DNA of 64,000 bases, taken from NCBI GenBank assembly GCA_037039685.1, contig JAWNGF010000002.1:6696001-6760000 (forward strand), given 5' to 3'. Each line of letters begins with the position of its first letter. Position 1 is the stretch's first letter. This DNA comes from Ceratobasidium sp. AG-K. Its lineage: Eukaryota; Basidiomycota; Agaricomycetes; Cantharellales; Ceratobasidiaceae. A program made the position numbers and the translations under genes. Of this stretch, positions 12,251 through 24,416 are shown one piece after another. Below the pieces are notes generated by a model, which saw nothing but the letters and a program-made list of their open reading frames with translations, was not told the DNA's origin and ran no database searches.

Positions 12251-13897
12251 TGCTTTGTTGAGTTTTTTTTTTTTTTTTCAATCAGTAATTATTTGTACAG
12301 CGTTGCGGGGCATAGCCCTATGGTGCGCTGCTCTAGAGGTGGGGTGGCGTAAGGCCCTACAAAACACAACCAAACGGAAGAACCGAGACAGTCATAGGCA
12401 AGAGCGAGACGTATACACTACTTGTAAATACCGAGAAGGGGAAAGAGAGCCAGACAAACGTGAAAAAGAAAAGCAGAGTATTAGGCCGAGGGGCAGTGAC
12501 TATGAGAGAGCAGACGAGAGAAGAAAACGGAGAATAGGGGCCTGGGCCCTGACGGCGCTGGCTGGCGGCAGCTCATCTGAGCAGGTCCGAGAACCTGCCA
12601 GTGGCCTTCACGTACTCAAAAAGCGGCCCTAACGCCTCCGACGAGAACAGGAGGAAGTCGAGTCGCGCGAACTCGTGTCCTTGGACTTCTAAGCATAGGT
12701 GGCGCTCTAGAGCGTACCGCGGGCAGTGCAGTAGGAAGTGTGCTACTGTCTCGTCCTGGTTGCCACAGTGAGCACAGCAAGGGGAGTTTTCGACCTGAAG
12801 GCGATGGAGGTGTCGTCGAAGCTGGACGTGGCCCGTGGTAAGCCGGAAGAGGAGTGTGGCGCGGGATCGGGGGAGACCGTGTGTGTGAGCAAGGAAGTCG
12901 CTGGCGGCGATGCTGGGGAAGCGTGAACTGAATCTGGCGCCCGGTTTAGAAGCGAGCCAGTGTGCCGTAGCCGCGTCGCGATTCCTCCGCTGGAGTTTGC
13001 GCTTGAGCGTCGTCGGGTTGGTTGGCGGCCTGTAGTTGCGCAGCGCCAGGGGGACCAAGGCAGCTGGGTAGACCTTGCCCCGCATCGCCGCCCCCGCCTC
13101 CGCGTCCGCCTCCTCGTTTCCCGGGATTCCCACATGCCCTGGACACCATTGAAGTCGGACGGTGGTACCTCCCGCCCTGTCGCGCGCCCGCTTGAGGGCC
13201 CTCCGAGTTGCCTTGAGGAGGGCCTGTGTGGCACCCTCTGCCTTGCCCGTGATGCACGAGATGGCCTCCTGCGAGTCCGTGAAGATCGTCGCATCGTCCA
13301 CCACCTCTGACGAGAGTACCAGATGCGTGGCGAGCAGGATGCCCGCGAGTTCGGCATCTAGGACCGAGTGGTCGTCCGAGTCCCCAAGCCTGAAACCAGC
13401 GGGAATGGACGGCTGACCGAACGTGCGTAGTATGGCGGCTGCGGCCACCCCCCCGGCGGCAGAGGCACCGTCCGTGTAGATCTGGAGGTGGGAATCGTCC
13501 GTGTTGGCGTCGATGATGGCTTGCGCACGGCTTGGGAAATCGCCACGGCTCGCCTGGACACGCGGGCGCTGGTTGAGCGGCCATTTTTCGAAATCTGTGG
13601 GTTTACAGTCCGCGAATTGGAGGATGCGTTGCATGGGGGTGATGTGTGCTTTGCGACCTTTGAACGCTTTTCCGACTGCATTGTGAAGGGGGTGGTTGGC
13701 TGGGCAGGAGGCAAGGCGGATGGCGGCGCGCTGGCAGGCCTCGTTGAGTAAGATGTGTACGGGGAGGAGGTTCGCATGGATGTCGAGCGCCTCAATCGGA
13801 GTGGACCGGAGAGCGCCGAGGATTGCCCGGGCTGCCGTGGACTGGATTCGGGCGAGCCGCTTGGCAAAACCGACGGAGCCGGTGCTGCTTTGTTGAG
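12251..13897 (-). mobile_element. 5'-truncated non-LTR retrotransposon (LINE) with TSD
   Basis: The element body is about 12263-13885 and reads on the minus strand. Its 3' end is a 16-base poly(A) (16 T on the plus strand, 12263-12278). It is flanked by a 12-bp direct repeat, TGCTTTGTTGAG, at 12251-12262 and 13886-13897; the next two bases also match. A poly(A) tail, a target-site duplication and loss of the 5' part (EN and most of RT) are the classic marks of target-primed reverse transcription. The insertion lies only 127 bp upstream of the ATG of P450 copy 2. Confidence 0.9.
12573..13885 (-). pseudogene. LINE pol C-terminal fragment with RNase H domain
   Basis: This open frame of about 440 codons is the C-terminal end of a LINE polyprotein. 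It begins in the post-RT region (RIQSTAARAILGALRSTP). The RNase H domain shows all acidic residues: IYTDGAS, DAELAGILLA, IFTDSQEA, and WCPGHVGIPGNEEADAEA with the late histidine and aspartate. A terminal zinc-knuckle-like motif follows (CCAHCGNQDETVAHFLLHC). No stop interrupts the part that was copied, so the insertion seems fairly young. The endonuclease and the reverse-transcriptase core are absent because of 5' truncation. The open frame extends artificially beyond 13885 into host DNA. Confidence 0.9.
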
Positions 13898-14024
13898 TTG
13901 AGGGAAAAGATATCGATAGCTCTAATTTCGGAGGATGCCGGAACTTTCCGGTACTTTGGAGCGCTGGTACTGGCAATTTAAACTCGTCCATCAAAGACAT
14001 CGATGCCCTCCGCAACTCGCAACG

Positions 14025-16259
14025 ATGAGCTCGGTACTTCGCGAAAATGCTGGTTTGCTCGCCGGAGCTGGGCTTGCTACCGCTAGTATGTGGTGGTACT
14101 GGACACGACCTTCAATTCCAATGCCTCCTGGACCAATGGGAAACCTGATATTTGGGTCTGCTCTGGAGGTGGGTTTGTTAAACCTTGAAAGCTCGTGACA
14201 ATTACTATAATTATTTATTTGATTCTATCGCTCTAGCTTGCAAAATCAAATGCATACTGGCTTGATATTGCGAGATACGCTGATCAATATGGTCGGGTCC
14301 CAGGCTCATCATTTATCCTTACATTCTCCTAACACGCGATATGGATTCAGGTCCAATATTCTCACTTCGGATGCTCTTCCAGAGAGTGGTAGTAATCAAT
14401 GACCCGGTCATTGCGACCAACTTGTTTGAGGGGCGCGCAACCCAATATTCTGACCGACATGTCAGCGAACTAGCCAAATTGTACGTCATTTCCCTGGGTA
14501 TTCTATCCCAATCCTACTAAGGAGTATCGTGGGTGAAGAGCAGGATGGGATCGCGATATTTCATTCACGCCGTATGGCCCGCGGCTGAAACTCTATCGTG
14601 GTCTTCTCTATTGCGCACTAAACAGTCGCGCAGCGTTGGACTATATTCCACGTCAAGAACATGAAATAAAGCGAATGTTGAAGAAATTATCGGAGAGGCC
14701 AGAAGACTTCATTCAACATATATACCTGCGGGTTTACTGCTCCACCCAACGCTATCAACAGTTACTGATGCCGGGTTAGAATGTCTGCGACTGTGGCACT
14801 CAGAGTAGTATATGGCTACGAGGTCGAGTCGCCCGATGATCGATTCCTCAAGAATGCAGAACAGTTCATAGAGGTGGTATCAGAGTGTACGTCGCCCGGC
14901 TATACGCAGGTCCAGCCTTGAGTTGATACATTCAAGTGTTGTCGCCCGGTAAATGGATGATTGAGGTTTTCCCAATATGTAAGTACTTCAAGGTATCTAT
15001 AATTGTTTCGGAGACCGTGAATTGAAATGGGTAGTGCGATACGTGCCTACTTGGTTCCCCGGTGCTACCTTTCATAGGGTGCTCGAGTCCTGGAAACCAA
15101 TCATTCACGCCAACCAGGTGGAGACGTTTGAGTATGTCAAACGACAGATGGCAGGCTGAATTTCGATTACTATGCTAGGGTGCCGGGCTAATACCCCCTG
15201 GTAGGAACTCGGCAAGGCTGAACCATCATTTGTGTCCAAACTTTTGCAGCCCGAGGATGGAAAAGAGGTTACGGAAGAGGATGAGTTCTATATCAAGGTA
15301 TGTTTGAGTCGCAACCTAGCATATACCAGAGAATAGCTGAGGCATGAACAGAGCATCGCTGGCACTCTCTACGGGGCTGCCACGGATACCACCGTCTCAC
15401 TCATCAAGTCTTTTTTCCTCGCTGTGCTCCTCTACCCAGATGTGCAGGCGAAAGCTCAAGCCGAGATCGCAGCTTATCTCGAGAAGCCGGAAGTAAATAG
15501 TGCTCAGTCCGACCGGACATTACCCATCTCGATGGCTGATCGGCAACATTTACCTTACACAAATGCTATAATCCTGGAGACCCTGCGGTGGCATCCTGTG
15601 GCAGCGTTGCTTGTGCATAGGTCTTACGATCAAGACGATAATAACGTTATAGCCTATGGCAAGACCTATCGGATCCCGGCACGTACAAACGTTCTGGTCA
15701 ATTCATGGTGTGCCGTTCATGCGTTTGCCGTGGGACTAGACTAAATTTGCGATTATTAGGAGTATTCTTCATGATCCGCGGGTATATCCCGAGCCCGAGA
15801 AATTTAAGCCGGAGCGGTATCTGGTGGATAACCCGCCTCGTAGTCCAGACCTATTTGCGTTTGGGTTGGGTAGAAGGTGCGCATGATCTGACGAGTAACT
15901 TGAGTGCTATCTACTCACGACTCAACGTCCCAGAATGTGCCCAGGGATAGTCGTTGTTCAACAATTGTTATGGTTATCCATTAGGTACGTTAATTGATGC
16001 AATGCGTCGCCCGATAATGACGAAGACATTCCGTCAGCAATGTTCTCGCCAACTTTAGTATCCTGAGGACGAAAGATGAGAATGGGGTAGAGATTATACC
16101 CGAGGAACTGTACACCTCGGGCATGGTGTGGTCAGGCTTGCCTGCTACACTCGTGGTTTATTTGCTGAGATTGTGCCTTGCAGCCATCCCGCCCCCTTCA
16201 AGTGCAACATTCAAACTCTCAAATCTCGTGAAAAGTGGATATCAGAAATTGAAAGTTAG
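14025..16259 (+). CDS. Cytochrome P450 monooxygenase, copy 2
   Basis: Tandem paralogue of the P450 at 9486, with the same 13-exon architecture: 14025-14168, 14237-14291, 14351-14480, 14539-14727, 14780-14886, 14937-14978, 15035-15150, 15205-15297, 15352-15707, 15760-15876, 15934-15984, 16038-16130, 16184-16259, giving 522 aa. Motifs: PMPPGPMG hinge, GAATDTT in helix I, ETLR in helix K, PERY, and haem loop FGLGRRMCPG with Cys at about 452. Eleven exons match copy 1 in length. Two inferred introns (14728-14779 and 15151-15204) start with GC instead of GT (GCGGGT, GCAGGC) where copy 1 has GT. Either these are GC-AG introns or splicing is failing. The LINE insertion ends 127 bp before the ATG, so the original promoter is split. 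The gene is intact at protein level; expression is uncertain. Confidence 0.85.
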
Positions 16260-16779
16260 GGATATGTTGAGGAACGTGATTGTATGCGGCCGAGTTTGCC
16301 ATGCATATCGGAATTTGCCGCACCTAATCAAGTCCATGGCTTGGGATTGCGTCAATGGCTCGTGTGCGCGTATGAATCAATCTAGTCCTCGGTGCTTTTT
16401 CATCGGATGGCTGTATTTTTAAAGTAACAGCACGCTGGGGACACGTCCGATAAATTGCGGATTCGGCAAAGTCCAACAACCATATTAGCAATTTCTACGA
16501 AAGCTTTGTCAGACCTCCAGCTCCGGATATGTTATACCTCATTATCAGGGACATACTTCAGATCTACATTACCAGTCCCATTGTGGCGGGATTATACTAA
16601 CAGCAATATACTGGCCGCTGCATACATCACGAGCACTAGAAATGATACCCGAATGAAGCTGCACACTTGTAGATGCGAGAAATATTAAGTTCAATTGCAA
16701 TTATACACAACATAAACTAAAAAACAATGTCCCACCCCGAATAATAACAAGCGAAAGCAAGCGCGAACCCCAAATCATC
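16260..16779. other. Convergent intergenic, 0.5 kb
   Basis: This is the 3' region shared by P450 copy 2 (plus) and the DUF676 gene (minus). It is AT-rich and nothing else is recognised. Confidence 0.4.
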
Positions 16780-18622
16780 TCAAAGGACGAACCGATCAGC
16801 CCAGTGTTCCAAGACACCCATGCCATCCATGTGCATCGGGAACACTCCGGGATCCCGTACAATAATCACGCTATGCGCGTTCCTCACATATGGGAAATAC
16901 GCTCGGTACTTCTTCAGCTGGGGTATCGAATTGAGCGTCTCGATCATCTTCAAATGCGCAGGCGTAAGGATAGGTTGGTTCGGATCGTCGGCTTTCGGTT
17001 TCGGTGCAGTTCTCGACATGGGATCGGTCGTCGGCGCAGTCGAAGGCGTCGCAGCGGGAGTGGGAAGCCCTCCAACCTCGACCTCGGGCGTGTCCGGCCG
17101 ACTCGCTTTGCGTCTTCGCGTGTCGGCCTCGACGACCGTGCCTTCTTCCATATCGCTCTCCCAGCTGTGTCGTCGGCTGGCCACGCCTGGGTCGGCGGGG
17201 TCGACCATGTCTGCGACGGCCTGTTCCATTTTTCGCAGGACGGAGCTGAGGCTGGATTCGGATTCGGGCGAGTCGGCGAGGGCCTTGAGGCGGCGTCGGG
17301 AGGAGCGTGATTCGCGTTGGAATCGGATGGTTGCGTAGGTGAGGCCGGCTGGGATGAGGAGGGGGATGCACAGGTAAAAGATCTGATGGAAAGAGTGGTA
17401 AGCGCTGGGTGGTTTACCGCGCGGTTGTGGACTCACGAGGTTCAGTGGGAACGGGAATTGCAAAAATGGCGGCAAAGCGGGGCGGCCACTGCGATACCGG
17501 GAAGGAGAATACCATGGGATAGCGGCTCGTTGCGCTTGGTACTCTCGCTCAACCTCGGATAGCGGGACTTCCTCGCCGATTGGGACTTCACTGAAGGACT
17601 GGATGACATGCTTGTACTTGGGGTCTAGTTTGCTACGAGATACGTGTGAGATATTCTGACGCCACAAGGAGCTTGACGAAATGCTTACATGGCTAATCGG
17701 TGGGACTTTGATTTGAGGACGGTGAAAGGGTCATACGGTTCGGCAAGCGCGGTACAGTACGTGACGGTTATGTCGTGCTACAGTAGAGTAAATGAGCATG
17801 AGAATCTGTTGGAGGGCTATGCCTGGATACTCACCACCGCGTTTCCATAGAAGGAGACGTTGGGGAAGGACTTTAATGCCTTGAAAAAGATCGAGTCTAA
17901 TTTTGTCATCAGCATGAGCGCGGCTCCCGATCGATCCCGACGCACCTGGATCGGCCATCACCTCCAGCAAGGGTCTGCCTTCCTTTGCATCGGGTGACCA
18001 TACGTCATTATCAACTCCGTAGAACTGTCGGCCAGTCCGGGAGAGCATCATGGGGCCGAGCTTGTGCATCGCCGCGCCGACGATGCCTCGGAATCGTGGG
18101 AGACCAAGGTGCGGCGTCGCAAATGTCGTAAAGTTGACGGGCTTGATGGATTGGAAGAAACCTCGCTGATAGAGGATGCTGTCGGGAAGCGCTCAGCCGA
18201 CAGCGAACAGATAGCAATGTACCGCGACTCACCCAATCGCATACCGAGATATCAAGCCGCCCAGACTGTAGCCGAATATCGAGAACTTTGTGACCTTCTT
18301 GAGCCCCTCTGCCTCGATCTCCTGCACCATCTCGTATATCTAAGCCGGTGATTGATGAGCTCCACATGCCACGAACGTTGACGACGGTACTCACCTCCTT
18401 GACCGCCCGCTCCGCCCCCCAGTCCAACCCGTCATACGTGTGCGAGTCAGAGTTGGAGCTCACTCGCAACGTGACCAGCTCGGTATCACCCTCGGGTTCG
18501 GCAAACTTGGCACGGATAACCTCCTCGACGGTCTGGAGATGGGCTGGCGTTCCCCACATGCCATGAACACACGCCAAAAAGTGGACCTTCTTGGGTTTGA
18601 TAGTAATCGAAGGGGTATCCAT
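16780..18622 (-). CDS. DUF676 family lipase/serine esterase
   Basis: Alpha/beta-hydrolase of the DUF676 family, which includes the yeast lipid-droplet phospholipase Lpl1. Exons on the minus strand: 18395-18622, 18233-18339, 17946-18178, 17835-17896, 17689-17777, 17437-17632, 16780-17382, giving 505 aa. LACVHGMWG near residue 15 is the oxyanion-side HG motif. GYSLGG carries the nucleophile Ser101, and TFATPHLG follows. HDITVTY (about 211) is a candidate region for the catalytic histidine. A hydrophobic segment (about 306-324, IFYLCIPLLIPAGLTYATI) suggests membrane or droplet anchoring. The tail is charged, Ser/Pro-rich and probably disordered, before a conserved-looking end. Every splice is canonical and in frame. 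A TATATATA stretch lies about 140 bp upstream. The substrate is not determined by sequence. Confidence 0.88.
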
Positions 18623-20295
18623 GATTAGTGTCGGAAGTCTAGTAATTAGATGAAGTTAGGAAGAGTGTAGTGAACCAATCGAGAAGGGTGTCGTGTGAGC
18701 GCAAAGTCTAAGACCTGCAAATTCTAGGAGGGAGTCTTGCGATCCGGGAGAAGAGGATGTGTATATATATGTAGCTCCACCGTACCGGGTTTATATCGCA
18801 TGCGGCGCAGCCTGTGGCCGTGGCCGATCGAGTGACGCGTGCACCGGCCTCAAGCCCTTCCCCGCTGACTCAGCGCAAAGGCGATACGCGATGTTGATCC
18901 AACCCCCGCGAGCGTCATTTTTCTAACGAGAAAGTAGATAGGCACCTGGTGATTTGCTACGTGAACGGTTTGTTCCTCGATGTAGTTCTTCTTTTGCGAG
19001 AGTCTGTTTCCAGGACTTTGTTGGTCTAGGCTATGCTGGTCCTCGGGCATGGCTGGGCCCGAGCCACTTGGATACCGCCGGGTAGCATGAATATTCTTCG
19101 TTTATGCATTGTGTGATTGGAATGTGCGATCGATGAGTCCTTTCGTCTGACGAGCGCGGGTTATATTTGGCGGGCATAAATGCAATGGATGGAAATTGGT
19201 CATGAGGTGGCCGAGATGTGTGCGGGGTCTTGGTGGAGGCCAGCCTCGCCGTTCTGTTTCGCAAGTCAAGGGTTCAGTTGATAAGGTATCGAGTCCGGGC
19301 CGCATACGTGCTCTTCACAGAGCCCGCAGACGTGACGGCATATTGGCTCGTTTATGATCTACAAGGTCTGTCCTGAGCCATAGCCTTTGATCCCAACGGT
19401 CATTGCGGTAATGATTTTCACAGAAATGTGATCGCCGTGGAAGAAAAGCTGCATCGAGGATGCGCTCGGCCCAAGGCACGCTCTAGAACAAAGTATACCA
19501 GTAACGCAAAAATTCCATTGGAAGTAAATACAAGAAATGTACGACATGTATAACCTGACAACACCATAGCCTGGCAGAGCAATCGCCCGCCAGACACGAT
19601 GCAACCGATTCTCGATGCCTCAAAAAAACACAGTTGATCTGGGCCCTTCACCAGAACTACGTCAGCGTCGGGAATTCTGGCTGCGCAGGCAGAAAGAGGC
19701 CAAGTAGAGATAAATAATTCAGACGTTCGGACGTATTGTTCAATTCGTTCCAGTTGATTGTTGGGAGCGACGAGTGACGGAGGCAATTCGCGAAATTTTA
19801 TATCAGGTGACTAGCCAAACAAGTGCAACCAGCTGGACGGTCACGTGAATTACAGGGAAAGACTCTGGTAACGCTTTCGTTACACTCTGGCAACTCCTGC
19901 TGCACTCGACATCGACAAGGCGACCCACTCGCTCATCATATCGAATGACTATGTCGAAAAAGACCTCCCACTAGCTATTACTCGGCTCTGCGTGTGCACT
20001 CACCTGAACTGGGCGCTTACCAATTAGTTGTTAACCACCTTCGCACTCTGCCTCCGTCTCGCTCAATTACCTGAATGAGTAATTATTACTCCCGTTTGGG
20101 TGTACTAATGGAGGAAATTAGTTACTCAAAAGGGTAACTGAGCAGAAGAAACAACAACCTCAACTCTCGCCAAACAACCATCCCTCGGACATAAAAGATG
20201 GAGCTCGCGGTGGATACTCTCCTCGTCCCACAAGACACACAGCCCCAGCGCCCACACAACCTTCAAGCCTAATCAAGGACAAGACGATTTCCGTT
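18623..20295. other. Intergenic, 1.7 kb
   Basis: No gene is recognised. Close to the downstream gene is a 15-bp palindrome GAGTAATTATTACTC (20077-20091) and an inverted pair AGTTAC/GTAACT (20120-20139). These may be regulatory sites of the gene at 20296. Confidence 0.4.
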
Positions 20296-21356
20296 ATGCA
20301 ATCGTCCTACTTCTCGGAAATGCTTGACGCCGCCTGGCCTTCCGTCCCTGCCCTTGGCATCAACGAGAAGGTATTGGCCAATAGTTTGGTAACTCCTATT
20401 AAGGTGAGCACTATTGGTCCTAGTTCCCTATACCATATATTAACGGAATCTAGGAAAACGAGGCTGATTCATACTACCCAACACGTACCTCTGACGACAA
20501 GGCCGAGGCGGATCAACTCATGATCGTACGTCACCCATCCTTGCAGCTCTCCGTATCGTTGAATATTAACCCGCCTCTTCAGGAAATGCTCCGCGTGGAC
20601 GTACCTCAGTCTATCATTCGGTCCATCGTCCAGTCCGACTCGTACGATATTATCCCACCCAAGGACGCCACCACCGCCCCATTCCTCGTCATCACTTATG
20701 CCAACAAAACGGACGAGGACATCCGTATTGCCAACAATAATTGGCAGCCCCGCCAGGACACCTCCTTCTTGCAAGTTCCAAAACCCGGAATGCCCGCCAA
20801 TGTCCGCGCCGAGTCCGAGGACCTGGAAATCGATGAAGATACCTGGGCCGGATTTGAGTGGAACTTCGATGTCGATATGGAGCACTGCGGCTATTCGAGC
20901 GAGGATATGTTTTCAGCTCTAGCTCTTGATTCAACCCCGTTCGGAATCCCAGTGGACTCGACCTCTGGTTGGCCTTCCGATCCGAATACTCGATATTTTG
21001 TTGGATACACTCGCCGACGCGGAGTGGAGAGTACTGCCGGCTGGTTGGATATGCGCGCATCGGCCATGGAGTTCACCCGCCCTTGGAAAACCGTCAAGTT
21101 TGGGTTCGTCCCGACGTTTACACCAAATGTGGTTCAAGTCCAGTCGACAATCAAAGCGAAAGCCGAGGTCGAGGACTGGAGCGACGATTTCGACATGGGC
21201 GAAGAAGGTTTGTTAGAGGTTGATGGAAATGACGGCGGCGAGATGGACAACAGTTATGATGAGGACGCGACCATGCACGAGGAGACGGAGAGCGATCTGA
21301 ACGAGCCGACGGACTCTGAGTGTGAAGGCGAGCCCAGGGTCACGGCTGACTGCTGA
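20296..21356 (+). CDS. Uncharacterised acidic protein
   Basis: I do not recognise a family. Three exons (20296-20403, 20454-20525, 20583-21356) with canonical GT-AG introns give 317 aa. The N-terminal 60 residues are soluble-looking. The middle is a mixed alpha/beta-like region with several tryptophans and NTRYFVGYTRRRGVES. The last 60 residues are very acidic (repeated Asp/Glu, for example DWSDDFDMGEEG), as in chromatin-associated or chaperone-like proteins, though this is only a compositional remark. There is no signal peptide, membrane span or catalytic motif. Strong C-ending codon use and clean introns argue that it is a real, expressed gene. The start at 20296 is the first in-frame ATG. 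Confidence 0.7.
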
Positions 21357-24300
21357 CCCCCCGAATGTCACGCCGAGGACGCAATGTCTAATATCAATTC
21401 GATGCTCCTAATTCCCTCATATGTACATCTACATATTTGTATCTGAAGTCATAGATATGTAATCATAGAAATTCGAGATCAGCAACTTTTGACCGGTTAA
21501 ATTTCCTTCGTGCCTTTTGGAGTTCGGGATCGCCCTCACGCTCCGTCGTGGCACGGTCAACTGCGACCATCGAATATGATAATGATCAATTTCACCATTC
21601 TAAGGATATCCTCCAACCGTAGCATAAGTCAACCATAACTTTGATAAATGGCATTATCAGGACGGCATATCTTTAAACGTCATTAAGTATATTGGCTATT
21701 ATAACTCATGACCTACTCGTACTGGCCCTACTATTGTCATTCCACGATGCCATCCAGATGCGCCTGTTTGCTCAGACGTGAAGGCGACATACGCTCGAGG
21801 TTGACATGCTCCAGAGCGGTCCACCGCTTCCGAAATTCAAACGTCTAATCATTACTGGACTGCTTCGTCACTAGGCGGTGGGTCCGCGTATGGGCATAAA
21901 TACCCTACCAGGGCGTGTACTGTAGGGGAATGGTTATCTGATACAGAATGAGAATAATTGCGTATATGCACTTATAAATTTACTCGAATAGATACACCTG
22001 CATGTTGAGCCGCCGGCTATTCAATAACATCCGATACTGGAAAATTACATATGGGGAATATCGTGGCCCACTAACTGCTCCACTGTTACCGTTGAGAGGT
22101 GCCCCTCAAGACTCTGGAGATTATGATTCATGAAACTTGAAGAAGGGTGAGATTACATTACCCGGATGTGTCATAACATCCGCCGCCCTGAGCTCGAAAC
22201 AACGAAGCGCATACATGACCAGCCCGAAAACTAGCCAAGACCACATACACAAAGCGAACTGGCTAACCACCTGTACTCCTTTCTCGCTCTGTCTTGGCGG
22301 GATCGCCCCCTAGTGGATCTGTCGGCTCTTGAAACCCAATCAGACTGCTCAAATGCCTTGCGCCTATGAATGGCGAGGACGATTCAGGACTTGCCGACAT
22401 TCTGTCAGCCCTCACTACTGCGTTCAATCCCCGGACCTGGGTCTCCTCGCCTACCCCCTCAAGGGGTCGAATAGGGTGAGAGCCAGTGACCAGCCTGGAC
22501 GATTCATTAGTGCCGAGAAGGACTGGTCGTATCAAGGCGCGTTTGATGGGACAGATGTGGTTGCCATCTGCTGCTGATACTCCATACGAGCACCAGAGTC
22601 ATACTGCATCCTGGAATCGACGCGCGGTCGAATGAAAAGCACAATCTCTCAAGGCTTGTGCGGACGACCGGTGACGAGCCGAGACGACGCATAAAAAGGT
22701 TCTCGTCGGTATGAAATGCGTGGAACCGCTCCACTGCGAATCGGGGAACCCTACCAAGCGTTAGCTGCAACGTGTCTGGGAGCTTGCCTTAGCCATGGGT
22801 ATGGTGAGTCCCACCTTGGCTGCGCAAGCCTTGTATGGCCCTACTGTGCAAAGGTTGTGAGCCTTGGGTTCTTGTGCTGTGAGTGTGCGTGTTTATCACG
22901 AGATACAATCACTAACGCCATCTTAGTGCCTCGACAGCTCAACACAAGTCAGACAAGGAACATTCTTTCCTCCTCGAGACTGGCAACGGCCATACTCAGG
23001 GAGGCCCACACATTCCAGCCGCAATAATGTAGGCAAACCTTACGACCGGGAGTGAGAATTGCACACTCGGACACAATTTATTTTCCTTACGGCCTTATTA
23101 TAGTCGGAGTATCCATCGTTGGACGTTTTGGCCCGGACTTGGAGCTTTCACGCAACGTCCAGGGCTGGTGACCTTGCCACTTAAATGTGAACCGCCGCTT
23201 GTAAGTTCTCATACGCATCGACATATGGGTTACTCGTGCTCATTCCGATTCGCAGGAACTGCATGAGAGACTTGCAAAAGATTTCAACGCAATTATCAGT
23301 GGCAAGAATTGTCGCGTCCAGGTTTCAAGTCACTCACTGAACAATTCCTCCCCCACAAGCTCACCCCTTCCTATAACCGTTGCACCGGGGACTGACACCA
23401 ATGTGCCCAATATCTTGTTGGCTGGGACAGTAGATCTCGGCGCGTGTACCTGATCAACCTCCCGCATTGCAAATACTCGGCGATTCCCGACCCGAGGGTT
23501 TGGTTGTGGCGCTGATCAGGCTGATATTGATCAGTTAGAGACACCCTCATCCCGAGCGCAACTCTAAGACGTTGTACTAACCGACAGTCGCCCTAGGCTT
23601 ACTTGAGCCCGACATGCCTTCACAAATTTTCTATCCTGCTCATATCAACCGCATCTAGAACTCGGCTGGGGCGTGTTGTCGGAGTCAATCCTGTTCAAGT
23701 CGCCCACCACCCGGTGCTTTTATCGTTGTTCGGACACCCCTTCTATCTTGTATGTACTTGCTGTGACGGAATGGCCTGTATGCTCCGGTGACCGTCTCGC
23801 CTTTGTAAATATGAGGTTTTTGTTGCAAGATGGATGGATGTGAGTCCGATTCGACTCCGGCCCGCTTCCATGTCAGTGTCGGGTCGATCAACGTTCCTGG
23901 AACCCCAGTGACTACCGGTGGCGTCGATCCCCCATCAATGTAACCCCGCTCTCACCCCACGGTAATAACACAAGGTGCCCCACATTCCCCAACATACTTC
24001 GTCTTTGACGTCATTGCTTCAGATATATTCTTGTCGAGCGGCTCGGGTTCTCCCTGCGATCGAGTGCCCTTGCCGAACTGGGAACCCAGCCTCATTCCTC
24101 GTCGAATGACTTAGCGGTAATAGTAAATTCCAACGCTATTCCCTTGCAAGTTCACCATTCATCACCATTGTTTCCTCGCATCATTGTTGCCGTGCCTCAA
24201 ACGACGCAAACGCCACATCATTCACTTCCGAATAATGTCGCGTCCAGTGACTTCCGTGCGCTGGGCGCTTGACCATCAGTCTTCTCCAGGAAACTCTACC

Positions 24301-24416
24301 TTGTGCCAACTACCCAGCGACAATCAGCTTGTCGACGCGCCAGCCGTTTCTGCCAGCCCTTCAATCGCCAACCTTTTGTGCTCCATCTTCCACTCATATT
24401 CGAATCAGAGACTGCA
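21357..24416. other. Intergenic, 3 kb
   Basis: No gene is recognised; open frames are short and domain-free. A 45-bp segment at 23861-23905 resembles 29248-29289 on the far side of the next gene. Upstream in-frame ATGs for that gene exist at 24303, so its 5' end could lie slightly earlier. Confidence 0.4.
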
